A DNA stretch of 64,000 nt from Belliella aquatica. GTDB lineage: Bacteria; Bacteroidota; Bacteroidia; Cytophagales; Cyclobacteriaceae. Made by a program: the position numbers and the translations under genes. Location: NCBI RefSeq assembly GCF_014637795.1, contig NZ_BMFD01000016.1:29984-93983 (forward strand). Direction: 5' to 3'. The notes under the pieces were generated by a model that searched no databases, was not told the origin of the DNA, and saw only the letters and a program-made list of their open reading frames with translations. How positions within the stretch are numbered: position 1 is the stretch's first letter; the number at the start of each line of letters is the position of its first letter. Positions 1 through 8,567 of this stretch are shown one piece after another.

Positions 1-26
1 TTTACTAAATCTAAACATTTACACAA

Positions 27-125
27 ACTTTCAATTTGCATAAATAAAATAATTATTTTATGTAATCTGAAAGTTAAACTTTCAGATTACATACTTTTTT
101 ATTATTTTTCATGCAAATTGAAAGT
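27..125. repeat. Nested inverted repeats upstream of the first ATPase
   Basis: Two perfect inverted repeats are nested. The outer arms are 27-41 and 111-125 (ACTTTCAATTTGCAT and its complement). The inner arms are 60-75 and 77-92 (16 bp around a single A). A T-rich run follows the inner hairpin, so it may terminate an upstream plus-strand gene. The right outer arm ends 4 bp before the ATPase start, so it could also be an operator. The 13-base core of that arm recurs at 2112-2124. Confidence 0.6.
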
Positions 126-129
126 TATA

Positions 130-1317
130 ATGATACAGAGAGAGCTTGAGGATAAGTTGAAACACGGTTTAAGTACCATGCCAGTAGCTGTGATTTTAGG
201 ACCAAGGCAAGTTGGAAAAACTACTTTGGCTTTGGAGCTTTCGCGTGCGGCAATTGATAAACCAATCCATTATTTGGATTTGGAACTGGATTCTGATTTG
301 GCAAAACTGGATGATACAGAAAGCTATTTGAGACGATTTGATAATCAACTTTTGATCATAGATGAGGTACAGAGGAAGCCCGAGCTTTTTAAGACGCTCC
401 GAGGGCTTATTGATATTCGCAAGAGAGCAGGTGAAAAAGCAGGGCATTTTCTACTACTCGGTTCTGCATCCAAAGAACTCTTGCAACAGTCCTCCGAAAC
501 CTTAGCAGGTAGAATTAGATATTTGGAACTGACTCCTTTTACCGCTTGGGAGCTGTTTAAAGATGATTCTCTGGGATTCAATTTTGAAAAACTGTGGTTT
601 AGAGGCGGTTTTCCAGACAGTTATTTGGCAGTGAATGATAAGGATAGTTGGGACTGGCGCTATGACTTTATCACGACTTATGTTGAAAAAGACATTCCTC
701 TTTTTGGTCCACAAGTCCCTGCAGCAAGAATGAAACGGTTTTGGACCATGTTGGCACACTACCATGGGCAGCAAGCTGTGCTCAGCGAAATAGGAAAAAG
801 TCTCGAAGTGAGTCATACGACGATCAGAACATACCTTGATACTTTGCAGGATTTCTTTATGGTCCGACAGCTCCAGCCATGGTCAGGCAATACGAAAAAG
901 AGATTGGTCAAATCTCCAAAAGTATATATTCGCGACTCAGGACTGTTACATAGTTTATTGAATATTTCGAGTTTCGATCAGCTACTTGGCCATCCCGTGG
1001 TAGGATCAAGCTGGGAAGGTTTTGTGATAGAAAATATTCTCAATCATCTCCCATCCACTTGGAAATCTTCCTACTATCGCTCAAGTAATCAAAATGAAAT
1101 TGATTTGGTATTGGAAGGACCAAATGATGTTGTTTGGGCAATAGAAATCAAAAAATCACTTGCCCCAAATATCAGTTCGGGTTTCCACCGAGCAGCTGAG
1201 GACATCCAAGCAACAAAGAAATTTGTACTTTATTCCGGTACAGATCAATTCCCAATAAAAAATGATACAGAAGTGATTGGCTTGATTGCTTTTTTGAAGT
1301 TGATACAAAACAGTTGA
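130..1317 (+). CDS. AAA family ATPase with C-terminal DUF4143-type domain
   Basis: This is a predicted cytosolic P-loop ATPase of the AAA_14/DUF4143 family, which is common in Bacteroidota accessory regions; its cellular role is unknown. I see a Walker A (GPRQVGKTT) near residue 26, a Walker B-like LLIIDEVQ near 80, and a sensor-like LLGSAS. The C-terminal half has a winged-helix-like stretch followed by the NEIDLVLE...AIEIKKS block, which resembles a PD-(D/E)XK nuclease core. I chose the ATG at 130 rather than the in-frame TTG at 118, because homologues begin close to the IQRE motif. The stop codon lies inside a terminator palindrome, so the gene is probably monocistronic. Confidence 0.85.
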   Translation: MIQRELEDKLKHGLSTMPVAVILGPRQVGKTTLALELSRAAIDKPIHYLDLELDSDLAKLDDTESYLRRFDNQLLIIDEVQRKPELFKTLRGLIDIRKRAGEKAGHFLLLGSASKELLQQSSETLAGRIRYLELTPFTAWELFKDDSLGFNFEKLWFRGGFPDSYLAVNDKDSWDWRYDFITTYVEKDIPLFGPQVPAARMKRFWTMLAHYHGQQAVLSEIGKSLEVSHTTIRTYLDTLQDFFMVRQLQPWSGNTKKRLVKSPKVYIRDSGLLHSLLNISSFDQLLGHPVVGSSWEGFVIENILNHLPSTWKSSYYRSSNQNEIDLVLEGPNDVVWAIEIKKSLAPNISSGFHRAAEDIQATKKFVLYSGTDQFPIKNDTEVIGLIAFLKLIQNS

Positions 1318-1342
1318 TTTTCGAAAATCAACTGTTTTGTAT
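1303..1342. terminator. Palindromic terminator over the ATPase stop codon
   Basis: The arms 1303-1321 and 1324-1342 are perfectly complementary (19 bp) around a CG centre. The AT-rich ends provide A- and T-runs on either side. The ATPase stop codon (1315-1317) sits in the left arm. Confidence 0.7.
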
Positions 1343-1361
1343 GTACTTTATCAATTCTTTC

Positions 1362-1608
1362 GGCTAAAGCCTTTGTAAATAATCTTTGTATTAGTGAATG
1401 GGCTAAAGCCACATTCCAATTGAATTTTTCTAGGAAATGAAAAATTAATCTTGACGTGAATTACTATTCTGCTTTTTTGAATCTTAAAAAATAATTCTAA
1501 GCATCCTTTCTCTAGAATCAGTTTAGTTATTTGATTTCTAATTCAATTGCCTACTGCTTTAGCAGGAGGATAAATCAATTATGAGGCAATCTGAGGCTTC
1601 AGCCAAAA
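1362..1608. repeat. Dispersed four-block element, copy 1 (GGCTAAAGCC family)
   Basis: This gene-free stretch carries four blocks: (a) GGCTAAAGCC at 1362-1371; (b) GGGCTAAAGCCACATTCC and onward at 1400-1425; (c) a hairpin-like block at 1544-1569 containing TGCTTTAGCAGG; and (d) AGGCTTCAGCC at 1594-1604. The same blocks occur in the same order, on the opposite strand, at 62432-62569. Complementary GGCTAAAGCC/GGCTTTAGCC ends could fold into a long hairpin. It resembles REP-like non-autonomous elements, but no transposase is nearby. Confidence 0.6.
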
Positions 1609-1968
1609 TCAAACATAAGCAAATTCAACCAACTCCTTGAGAGAGATGTATTGGAGCGTTTTTTCATTGCAAGCTTCCAATATTACTTTTGGCGCACAGC
1701 CTGCGGCGTAGGCTTCCATCCATCTTGAAGCACATAGACACCATTTATCACCAGCTTTCAATCCTGAGAATGCGTATTCTGGTCTTGGCGTAATCAAGTC
1801 ATTCCCTCTGTTATAACTAAACCGCAGAAATTCATCTGACATGACTGCGCAGACAGTATGAGTTCCCAAATCATCTTCGCCTGTCTCGCAACAGCCATTT
1901 CTATAATATCCTGTCAAAGGATCAGAACTACAAAGCATCAACTCTTCACCAAATACATTTTTTGCCAT
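1609..1968 (-). CDS. DUF2237 family protein
   Basis: This small soluble protein (119 aa) belongs to DUF2237, a widespread bacterial family of unknown function. The family signature is clear: NVFGEEL, DPLTGYYRNGCCETG, a THTVCAVMSDEFLRFS block, GNDLITPRPEY, and GDKWCLCASRWMEA. Several conserved cysteines suggest metal or redox chemistry, but this is inference. It is transcribed divergently from the methyltransferase gene. Its 3' end touches the last block of the dispersed element. The length is normal for the family. Confidence 0.9.
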   Translation of the reverse strand: MAKNVFGEELMLCSSDPLTGYYRNGCCETGEDDLGTHTVCAVMSDEFLRFSYNRGNDLITPRPEYAFSGLKAGDKWCLCASRWMEAYAAGCAPKVILEACNEKTLQYISLKELVEFAYV

Positions 1969-2111
1969 AACTCAAATTTTTCATTGTCTCCTTTTATAAC
2001 TGAGAGTCTTACTAATTGATTTTTAGAATAAAGAGTTTAGACAAATATTCTAAACATCATTTTTACAAACCTACTTAAACTTTGAGATAACATGAATTTA
2101 TGTGATTTTTT

Positions 2112-2124
2112 ATGCAAATTGAAA
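2112..2124 (+). promoter_or_regulatory. Motif ATGCAAATTGAAA shared with the ATPase upstream region
   Basis: The 13-mer ATGCAAATTGAAA lies 31 bp before the methyltransferase start. The same 13-mer is at 111-123, 6 bp before the ATPase start. The surrounding sequence here is AT-rich with smaller GAAATTC/TTTTCAAATT repeats. A shared operator is inferred only from the exact match and the matching location. Confidence 0.35.
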
Positions 2125-2155
2125 TTCAAATTTTCAAATTACTTATTTCATCAAA

Positions 2156-3598
2156 ATGACCCCATTTACTCTTGAAAATCTTTTGAACTTGCTTAAAAAA
2201 AAGCACCCATCGGCATTTTTGAATGATGAACTTGATTTCGAAAAACTGAAGGCAATTCTTGAATCTGATGAAAAGGAATCAGGTTTGCAATGGAATGGTA
2301 AAGTGGCTGCTAAAAATCAAGCCTTTTCTTCTTCTAAATTCAAGCTAAACCTAAATCGAGAAAAATCAATTGATTCAAGCAATACGGAAAATATGTTTTT
2401 TGAGGGGGATAATTTAGAAGTTTTGAAACTTCTCCTGCCAACACATCAGGAAAAAGTCAAGGCCATTTACATCGATCCACCCTACAATACTGGTTCTGAA
2501 AGTTTCGTGTACTCCGATAAATTTGCTGAACAAAAACCTTCCTCCAAATTAAATCAAAACACTTCTAAGTCATTCGAAGCTTTGCATGGAAATTGGCTTT
2601 CTATGATATATCCAAGGTTGATTTTAGGAAGAATGCTACTTCGGAATGATGGGATCATGTTTGTGAGTATTGATGATCACGAATTGGCCAACTTAAAACT
2701 ATTGATGGACGAAGTATTTGGTGAAGAAAATTACATTGAGATTTTTTCTTGGGTGAAATCTGAAACTCCTGCCAATCTTTCAAGAAAAAGCAAAAAGGTC
2801 ACTGAGTATGTGCTTTGCTACCAAAAGCAAAAAGACAAAACCAAATTCAAAGGCATCAAAAAAAGTAGTCCAAGTAGCAATGGACTCCTCAACCAAAGCA
2901 ATGCAGTCAACATCCTTACTTTTCCCAAAAACAAAGTCTCAACAAAAATCACAGACGGAATCATTCCTAAGGGAGATTATGGCACCGATAAGTATAGCGT
3001 CAAACTGCTAGAAGATACAGAAGTGCAAAACGGATGCTTCATAAAAAAAGTAATCCTTCAAGCCAAATTTAAATGGACACAACCCAAGCTTGATGAAGAA
3101 ATAAAAAATGGTACGCTTATCCAAATCCCAACACTCAAACTTAGCCCGTCTTACGAGAAATTAGCTTACGATGAAGAAGTTCCACCTAATTTGATCAATT
3201 ATAAAGTTGGAGTAGGTACGAATGAAACAGCAAGCAAGGAACTTCGAGAAATGTTAGGCGCTAAAGTCTTTGATTTCCCAAAACCTCCAAGTTTGATCAA
3301 GTATTTGTTTGGGTTTTCAGACGATCCTGAGGGGATTTATTTGGATTTTTTTGCTGGCTCAGGAGCGACAGCGCAGGCGGTTTTAGAAATGAATGAAAAA
3401 GACCAAGGACAGAGAAAGTACATCTGCGTGCAAATCCCAGAAGAAATAAGACCTAACTCTGAGGCCTACACAAATGATTTTAAAAATATTGCCGAAATCA
3501 CACATAAACGTTTAACTGTCTTGCACTCCAAATTATCTGTCTTAAATTCAAGAATTGATTCTGGATTTAAGTACTACGAACTGACCGAATCCAAATAA
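2156..3598 (+). CDS. Site-specific DNA adenine methyltransferase, type III Mod-like (beta class)
   Basis: This is a predicted N6-adenine DNA methyltransferase using S-adenosylmethionine. The catalytic motif IV (DPPYNTG, D107-Y110) comes before the SAM-binding motif I (FFAGSGAT, near 398-405). That is the beta order typical of type III Mod and several type II enzymes. The region between them (about 130-380) should hold target recognition. At 480 aa it is shorter than usual type III Mod subunits and ends soon after the GFKYYEL block. No Res helicase follows; instead a small PD-(D/E)XK-like protein lies 62 bp downstream. The ATG at 2156 gives the normal family N-terminus. Confidence 0.85.
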   Translation: MTPFTLENLLNLLKKKHPSAFLNDELDFEKLKAILESDEKESGLQWNGKVAAKNQAFSSSKFKLNLNREKSIDSSNTENMFFEGDNLEVLKLLLPTHQEKVKAIYIDPPYNTGSESFVYSDKFAEQKPSSKLNQNTSKSFEALHGNWLSMIYPRLILGRMLLRNDGIMFVSIDDHELANLKLLMDEVFGEENYIEIFSWVKSETPANLSRKSKKVTEYVLCYQKQKDKTKFKGIKKSSPSSNGLLNQSNAVNILTFPKNKVSTKITDGIIPKGDYGTDKYSVKLLEDTEVQNGCFIKKVILQAKFKWTQPKLDEEIKNGTLIQIPTLKLSPSYEKLAYDEEVPPNLINYKVGVGTNETASKELREMLGAKVFDFPKPPSLIKYLFGFSDDPEGIYLDFFAGSGATAQAVLEMNEKDQGQRKYICVQIPEEIRPNSEAYTNDFKNIAEITHKRLTVLHSKLSVLNSRIDSGFKYYELTESK

Positions 3599-3660
3599 AT
3601 ACCAAGGCAGATACCCCTGCCTATATTGACTTGAATATTCTTTCATCTAAATGGATTTTT

Positions 3661-4212
3661 ATGATTGTAAGGGATTTTGACTTTGAGGCACAGCAGCAAC
3701 GGGCTAGAAGAATAGCTTCTAAAATGATCGAACACGGTCTATACTCTAGATTTGGCCTCAATACAACCAAAAGATTAGATAAAGCTTATCTCGGATGCCT
3801 TGGGGAATTGGCCTTTACACATTGGCTAGAGGAAAAAAGAATAACATATAAAATCGACGATCGAGGTTTCGAAAACAGAAATTCAGATGATTTTGATTTC
3901 TTGATCAATGGTAAAAAGATTGATGTCAAAGTAGCGCTCAAATCCACCACAAACTCACCAAATGATAATTGGACTTATGGGTATCCACAAGAGCAAAATC
4001 CAATTAGCAAAGACTTCGTCGTCATTGGTTGGGTCGATCTCCTTCAAGAAGAAATTGGATTTTATGGTTGGCTGACGGGATTTCAAGTAAGTAAATCTCC
4101 TGTCGTCACCAAAAACAGCTTCAAAGGCTATAGCTATCGAACTCCTAATCATGAATTTAAATGGGGCTTGATGAATAAAAATTTTGATAAGTTTATTGAC
4201 AACTTATTATAA
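3661..4212 (+). CDS. Putative PD-(D/E)XK restriction endonuclease partner
   Basis: I do not recognise a named family, but the 183-aa protein reads like a PD-(D/E)XK nuclease. It has a helix with LGELAF (E49), then SDDFDFLING (D76/D77/D79), then the KKIDVKVA strand (D88-V-K90), which would form the E...D-(x)n-(D/E)xK active site. The small size, the position just after an adenine methyltransferase and the shared strand suggest the cognate restriction enzyme of a compact type II-like system. I start at the ATG at 3661; an in-frame TTG at 3631 would add ten residues. Nuclease activity is inference from the motif and the neighbour. Confidence 0.6.
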   Translation: MIVRDFDFEAQQQRARRIASKMIEHGLYSRFGLNTTKRLDKAYLGCLGELAFTHWLEEKRITYKIDDRGFENRNSDDFDFLINGKKIDVKVALKSTTNSPNDNWTYGYPQEQNPISKDFVVIGWVDLLQEEIGFYGWLTGFQVSKSPVVTKNSFKGYSYRTPNHEFKWGLMNKNFDKFIDNLL

Positions 4213-4291
4213 ACTCTTCTTATTGTTTCGGGTAAAGCATGTAAGTTTGTAATAACTCAGTTAAGCTACTAGAAACCTATTTTACTTTACG

Positions 4292-5374
4292 ATGAATGAT
4301 AAATTGAATTCAGAAATACTGAATAAGCTGGAAATTTTTTTCAACATCACTCCTGACCTTTTTTGTATCGCGGGATATGATGGTTACTTCAAGCGAATCA
4401 ATCCCGCTGTCAGCGCACTATTGGAATATAATGAAGAGGAACTTTTCAATACTCCAATTAATGAATTTGTTCACCCAGAAGACAAAGAACTGACAGCAAA
4501 AGCAAGGAAAGAATTGACGAAGAAAAATCCTTTACTCAACTTTGAAAACAGGTATGTAACAAAATCAGGGGAAATTGTCTGGCTTTCTTGGACCTCAATG
4601 TTTCTCGAGAAAGAAGAGCTAATTTTCGCGATAGCTAAAGATATTACCTACAAAAAAAAGCTAGAAAAAGAACGCAATCTCCTACTTTCCAATCTTACTT
4701 CAATCAATAAGGAATTGGAAAACCTCACCTATAGGACTACCCATGATTTAAGATCCCCTGTCAATAATTTTCTCTCGATTTTCAATCTAATCGACCTGAC
4801 CAAAATTGAGGATGAAGAAAATTTAGAGCTTTTAGACCTTTTAAAGTCATCTAGTGAGAATTTGAAAAAAACATTGGACAATTATATCGATTTACTGAGT
4901 AAAAGAAGTTCAAGTGAAAATGAAATAGAGGTGATTCGATTCGACTTCACACTTGATAAGATAATGGAATCTATTCATTCCCTTATCAAATCTTCAAATA
5001 CAAAAATAGAATTTGACTTTTCCGAAGCCGAAGAAATCACTTTCAATAAAGACTACTTAGAAAGTGTTTTTCTAAACTTAATAACAAATTCAATTCGATA
5101 TGCTCAGCCTGGAATTCCTCCACATATTGTCATTAAAAGTTCCAAAATTAAAAACAATGTCCAGTTGACTGTAAAAGACAATGGTTTGGGCTTTGACATG
5201 AAAAAAGTGAAGGATAAGATTTTTGGACTCAATCAAAAATTTCACTCACATGAAGACAGTAAAGGCATCGGTTTGTACCTTATACACAATCAAATCACCA
5301 AACTCAATGGCACTATAGATGTCGAAAGTGAAGTAAATGTTGGGACCAAGTTTACGATAAATTTCAAAGGATGA
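4292..5374 (+). CDS. PAS domain sensor histidine kinase, cytosolic orphan
   Basis: This 360-aa kinase has no membrane segment. A PAS domain (about 11-120, with the PEDKE and KSGEIVWLSW blocks) is followed by a short coiled linker. The dimerisation/phosphoacceptor helix has H151 in THDLRSPVNN. The ATPase domain shows an N-box (LNLITNSIRYA, N266), a G1 box (DNGLGF) and a G2 box (KGIGLYL). It should autophosphorylate and signal from the cytoplasm. No response regulator is adjacent, so the partner is unknown. The SLC13 transporter gene follows after 43 bp and may be co-transcribed. Confidence 0.88.
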   Translation: MNDKLNSEILNKLEIFFNITPDLFCIAGYDGYFKRINPAVSALLEYNEEELFNTPINEFVHPEDKELTAKARKELTKKNPLLNFENRYVTKSGEIVWLSWTSMFLEKEELIFAIAKDITYKKKLEKERNLLLSNLTSINKELENLTYRTTHDLRSPVNNFLSIFNLIDLTKIEDEENLELLDLLKSSSENLKKTLDNYIDLLSKRSSSENEIEVIRFDFTLDKIMESIHSLIKSSNTKIEFDFSEAEEITFNKDYLESVFLNLITNSIRYAQPGIPPHIVIKSSKIKNNVQLTVKDNGLGFDMKKVKDKIFGLNQKFHSHEDSKGIGLYLIHNQITKLNGTIDVESEVNVGTKFTINFKG

Positions 5375-5417
5375 GCATGAAATAAAATTGGAGGTTTATT
5401 CCTAAAAAAAAACAAAT

Positions 5418-6842
5418 ATGGCTTATAATGACTCTAGGCAAACAGCCATTCGTTTATATCGAAAACTCAGATTGGGATGGATATTTAATACATCAACTTT
5501 CACAGGCAATTTTTTACTCGCTCTGTTAGTCGGTTATTTTTTCAAAAAACTAGGATATCCTGATGATGTGAACTACGTTTTTTTCTTATCAGTCTTGGCA
5601 ATTGGACTTTGGATCACAGAGGCTATCCCTCCATTTGCGGTAGGTATTTTTATAATCGCAGGGCTTCTACTTGGCTTTGGAACCGATTTTATCCTAGAAG
5701 ATCATAAGACTCCAGTAGAGATGTACCTCGGCACATGGACCAGCAACGTGATATGGTTGCTTTTAGGCGGATTTTTCCTCGCTGAGGCTATGTCCCAAGT
5801 TGGATTAGACAAAGCACTTTTCCGCTTTACCTTAGATAAATTTGGCAGTAAACCCGAGAGATTACTGATGGGCCTGATGCTCACCACAGCCGTGGGAAGC
5901 ATGGTAATGTCAAATACTGCCACCACTGCGATGATGATCTCTTCAATTTTGCCTTTGGCTCATATGATGGGCAAAAACTCAGCTTATACCAAGGCGCTTT
6001 TGGTGGGAATTCCTGCAGCAGCTACCTTGGGAGGAATGGGAACCATCATCGGAAGTACTCCAAATGCTATCGCAGTAGGTGCGCTTCAGGAAAAAGGAAT
6101 CAATATTACTTTTATAGAATGGATGATCTTTGGACTGCCCACTGCTTTGCTTGCCACATATTTGTTTTGGAAATTCCTCACAAGATCTTTAAGAATCAAA
6201 GCAATTGAAATTGATCTCAGTAAGCTCAGCTATGAGACAAGCAATCCAAAGAAATTTGAGAAAAATGCTGTTTTATTTACTTTGATCATTACAGTTGCTA
6301 CTTGGCTAACAGAACCGATTCATCATATCCCAATTGCAGCAACATCTGCGATTCCAATCGTGCTTCTCACTTTATTTCAAATCATCAAAGCAGAGGATGT
6401 TCGGCGACTTCCTTGGGACACCTTGATGCTCGTAGCAGGTGGGTTAGCTTTGGGTATTGCGATGGTAGATGTTGGATTGACTGATATTGTCATGGAGAAA
6501 ATCAATCAACTTCCGATCCCGCTATTTGGAGTAGGAATTGTATTTTCAATTATTGCAGTTTTGATTTCTAATATCATGAGCAATACTGCAGCCGCCTCAA
6601 TTCTAGTTCCGCTTGGACTTGCCTTGCCGGGGATTTGGGGATTTGCAGTACCACTGATTGTCGCATTAAGCTGTTCATCCGCTCTACTCCTACCCGTTTC
6701 TACCCCATCAAATGCAATTGCGTTTTCTACTGGAATGATCGAGCAAAAGAACTTCCGAAGTGGGGGTCTATTGATGATCGTACTAGGACCAATTTTAGCT
6801 TTTGTTTCCGTGATGATCTATGCACTTATTTTTGGTGCGTAA
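5418..6842 (+). CDS. SLC13/DASS family anion symporter
   Basis: This 474-aa polytopic inner-membrane protein belongs to the divalent anion:Na+ symporter family (dicarboxylates, sulfate or phosphate). Both duplicated ion-binding signatures are visible: MSNTATTAMM with GSTPNAIAVG in the first half, and ISNIMSNTAAAS with VSTPSNAIAFSTGM in the second. The SNT motifs form the Na+/carboxylate sites in VcINDY-type transporters, so a C4-dicarboxylate is the likeliest substrate, although sequence alone does not settle it. It converges with the MscS gene, only 23 bp apart. Confidence 0.88.
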   Translation: MAYNDSRQTAIRLYRKLRLGWIFNTSTFTGNFLLALLVGYFFKKLGYPDDVNYVFFLSVLAIGLWITEAIPPFAVGIFIIAGLLLGFGTDFILEDHKTPVEMYLGTWTSNVIWLLLGGFFLAEAMSQVGLDKALFRFTLDKFGSKPERLLMGLMLTTAVGSMVMSNTATTAMMISSILPLAHMMGKNSAYTKALLVGIPAAATLGGMGTIIGSTPNAIAVGALQEKGINITFIEWMIFGLPTALLATYLFWKFLTRSLRIKAIEIDLSKLSYETSNPKKFEKNAVLFTLIITVATWLTEPIHHIPIAATSAIPIVLLTLFQIIKAEDVRRLPWDTLMLVAGGLALGIAMVDVGLTDIVMEKINQLPIPLFGVGIVFSIIAVLISNIMSNTAAASILVPLGLALPGIWGFAVPLIVALSCSSALLLPVSTPSNAIAFSTGMIEQKNFRSGGLLMIVLGPILAFVSVMIYALIFGA

Positions 6843-6865
6843 CTTACTCAATTGTAAAACGCTGA

Positions 6866-8530
6866 TCAGTTTACATCATCCTTTTTGGTCAATTCATTAT
6901 TCAAGAATTCCTGAAGTTTTGCTTGGTAGGATTTTGCATCTGAATTGTACTCTGGTACAAGTGTTTTCTTCTCTGGGAAACTTTCCATGTGTAAAGTTTG
7001 TGTCGGGAAAGCAAAACGTACTCCAAGTTGATTGGCTAAAGTAACGATCGAGATCAGTAATTCATGTCTGCTTCTTAACTCCTCAGTCCAATTTGGGACT
7101 TCAAAAAACACATAAAACATCACATCCTGGCTATAGGCAGAAAGGTTATTGAAATAAATATTATAATAATCTTTCCGCGTATCTGGGTGATTCTCTACGA
7201 TTTTCCTTAACCCATCTACAAAAGCTTGCACCAAATGTGGTGGGGTATCATAAGTAACAGTCAAGGTTGTATAAAATCTCCTGTATTGTCTCAGCCCATG
7301 ATTGTCAATGGTAGCATCAGCGATTTTTCCGTTAGGAATGTACATGACAGAGTTCCTAAAAGTCCGCACCCGGGTAGATCTGAAACCCACTTCTTCCACC
7401 GTACCATCTACATCCCCAGACGTAATCCAATCTCCCACCTGAAATGGCTTATCAATGAAAATCATAATAGAACCAAAGAAATTTTTGATGGTATCTTGGG
7501 CAGCGAGAGCAAAGGCCAAACCACCTATAGAAAGACCCGTCAAGAATGGCACAATATCAACTTGCAATCCTTCTTTGAGAACATAAAGTGTACCGATAAT
7601 CACCACAAAGGCTTTCAGCGTTTTTCTCAAAAGCGGCACCAATTGATCATCAAGAGTAGACTCCGTTTTCTCGGCCAATTTTGCAAAATACATGGCTACA
7701 ATATCGACGATTTTATAAAAAACAATCGTGACAACGAATGGCTTGGCTGCGTTCAACAGAAGAAGAACCCACGACACGACTTCAATCGGAAGTTGAAGGA
7801 TTTTGATAAATAAGGTTGTCAACAAAATGATAAAGTAGATACTTGTTATTTTGGCGACGGGTAATAAATATGTCTCTCCTATATAGCCATACCCAAACCT
7901 ATTCAAAGCGTACAAAAACCCCTTGTCTAAGACCAGTGTAATGACTTTGTGAGAGAGAAATAAGAGTAAAATCAGAAAAAACAATCCTGCTAACTGCCAA
8001 AAATGCAAGCCTAGATAAACCTCATTTCCAAGTTTTGGCAATACATTCAAAAGCTTATCTGTTCCATAAGGATAAGTCTCTTGATGCAAGTCTCTAATTT
8101 GATCGACTGTAAAATCACTAAATTTCCATTCTCCATCCTTTTTTTCTAAATATACTCCGGGAAGAAGCCTGACATCAAAGAAAAACCTTGCTTGATTGTT
8201 GTGTAAAGAATCAATGTAATTGGGGTCATTCGGGATGTTATTGAGCTTAACGTACACGCCATTCCCATCAAATATCTGCTTCAGTTGAACAGCTAATCTT
8301 TCTGCTTCCGCTGGAGCTTGATCTGTAAGGCGAAGTGCCTCAGCTGCTATCTTAGGATCATAATTATCCTCCCTAAGATTATAAAAAAAAGTCAGCGTAG
8401 TGGAATATGGAGAAGTAAAGCTATGTAACTCCTCAGGCGCTATTGGTATTTGGTTTTCATCAAGTAAAACTTGGGCTGAAGTTGTCTGAAGTATAAAAAA
8501 AGAAAGTACTATTAATAAATTGAATCGCAT
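6866..8530 (-). CDS. MscS family mechanosensitive ion channel
   Basis: The 554-aa protein starts with a signal peptide (LLIVLSFFILQTTSAQ) and a periplasmic N-terminal region of about 170 residues. Several membrane helices follow. The MscS core has a Gly/Ala-rich pore helix (LSIGGLAFALAAQDTIKNFFG) and the beta domain (PFQVGDWI, GTVEEVGFRSTRVRT, YIPNGKI). It should act as a tension-gated channel of the inner membrane, probably in osmotic downshock. The size is larger than E. coli MscS because of the periplasmic region. It follows the gene for the 907-aa protein by 37 bp and may be co-transcribed. Confidence 0.9.
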   Translation of the reverse strand: MRFNLLIVLSFFILQTTSAQVLLDENQIPIAPEELHSFTSPYSTTLTFFYNLREDNYDPKIAAEALRLTDQAPAEAERLAVQLKQIFDGNGVYVKLNNIPNDPNYIDSLHNNQARFFFDVRLLPGVYLEKKDGEWKFSDFTVDQIRDLHQETYPYGTDKLLNVLPKLGNEVYLGLHFWQLAGLFFLILLLFLSHKVITLVLDKGFLYALNRFGYGYIGETYLLPVAKITSIYFIILLTTLFIKILQLPIEVVSWVLLLLNAAKPFVVTIVFYKIVDIVAMYFAKLAEKTESTLDDQLVPLLRKTLKAFVVIIGTLYVLKEGLQVDIVPFLTGLSIGGLAFALAAQDTIKNFFGSIMIFIDKPFQVGDWITSGDVDGTVEEVGFRSTRVRTFRNSVMYIPNGKIADATIDNHGLRQYRRFYTTLTVTYDTPPHLVQAFVDGLRKIVENHPDTRKDYYNIYFNNLSAYSQDVMFYVFFEVPNWTEELRSRHELLISIVTLANQLGVRFAFPTQTLHMESFPEKKTLVPEYNSDAKSYQAKLQEFLNNELTKKDDVN

Positions 8531-8567
8531 TAAACTTTGTTTTTTTTAGATTGCAAAGGTAATAATT

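Noticed and set aside
1946..1984. 12-codon ORF with an AAAGGAGA sequence ahead, overlapping the DUF2237 start on the minus strand
   Set aside because: Too short and compositionally random; Bacteroidota rarely depend on Shine-Dalgarno pairing, so the match is weak evidence.
2156..3598. Complete type III restriction-modification system
   Set aside because: No gene for a Res helicase-nuclease of about 900 aa is present next to the methyltransferase.
4292..5374. Two-component operon
   Set aside because: Only the kinase is present; the adjacent genes encode a PD-(D/E)XK-like protein and a transporter, with no receiver domain.
7226..7813. Open frame of about 195 codons on the plus strand
   Set aside because: It lies antisense within the MscS gene; the peptide has no recognisable domain.
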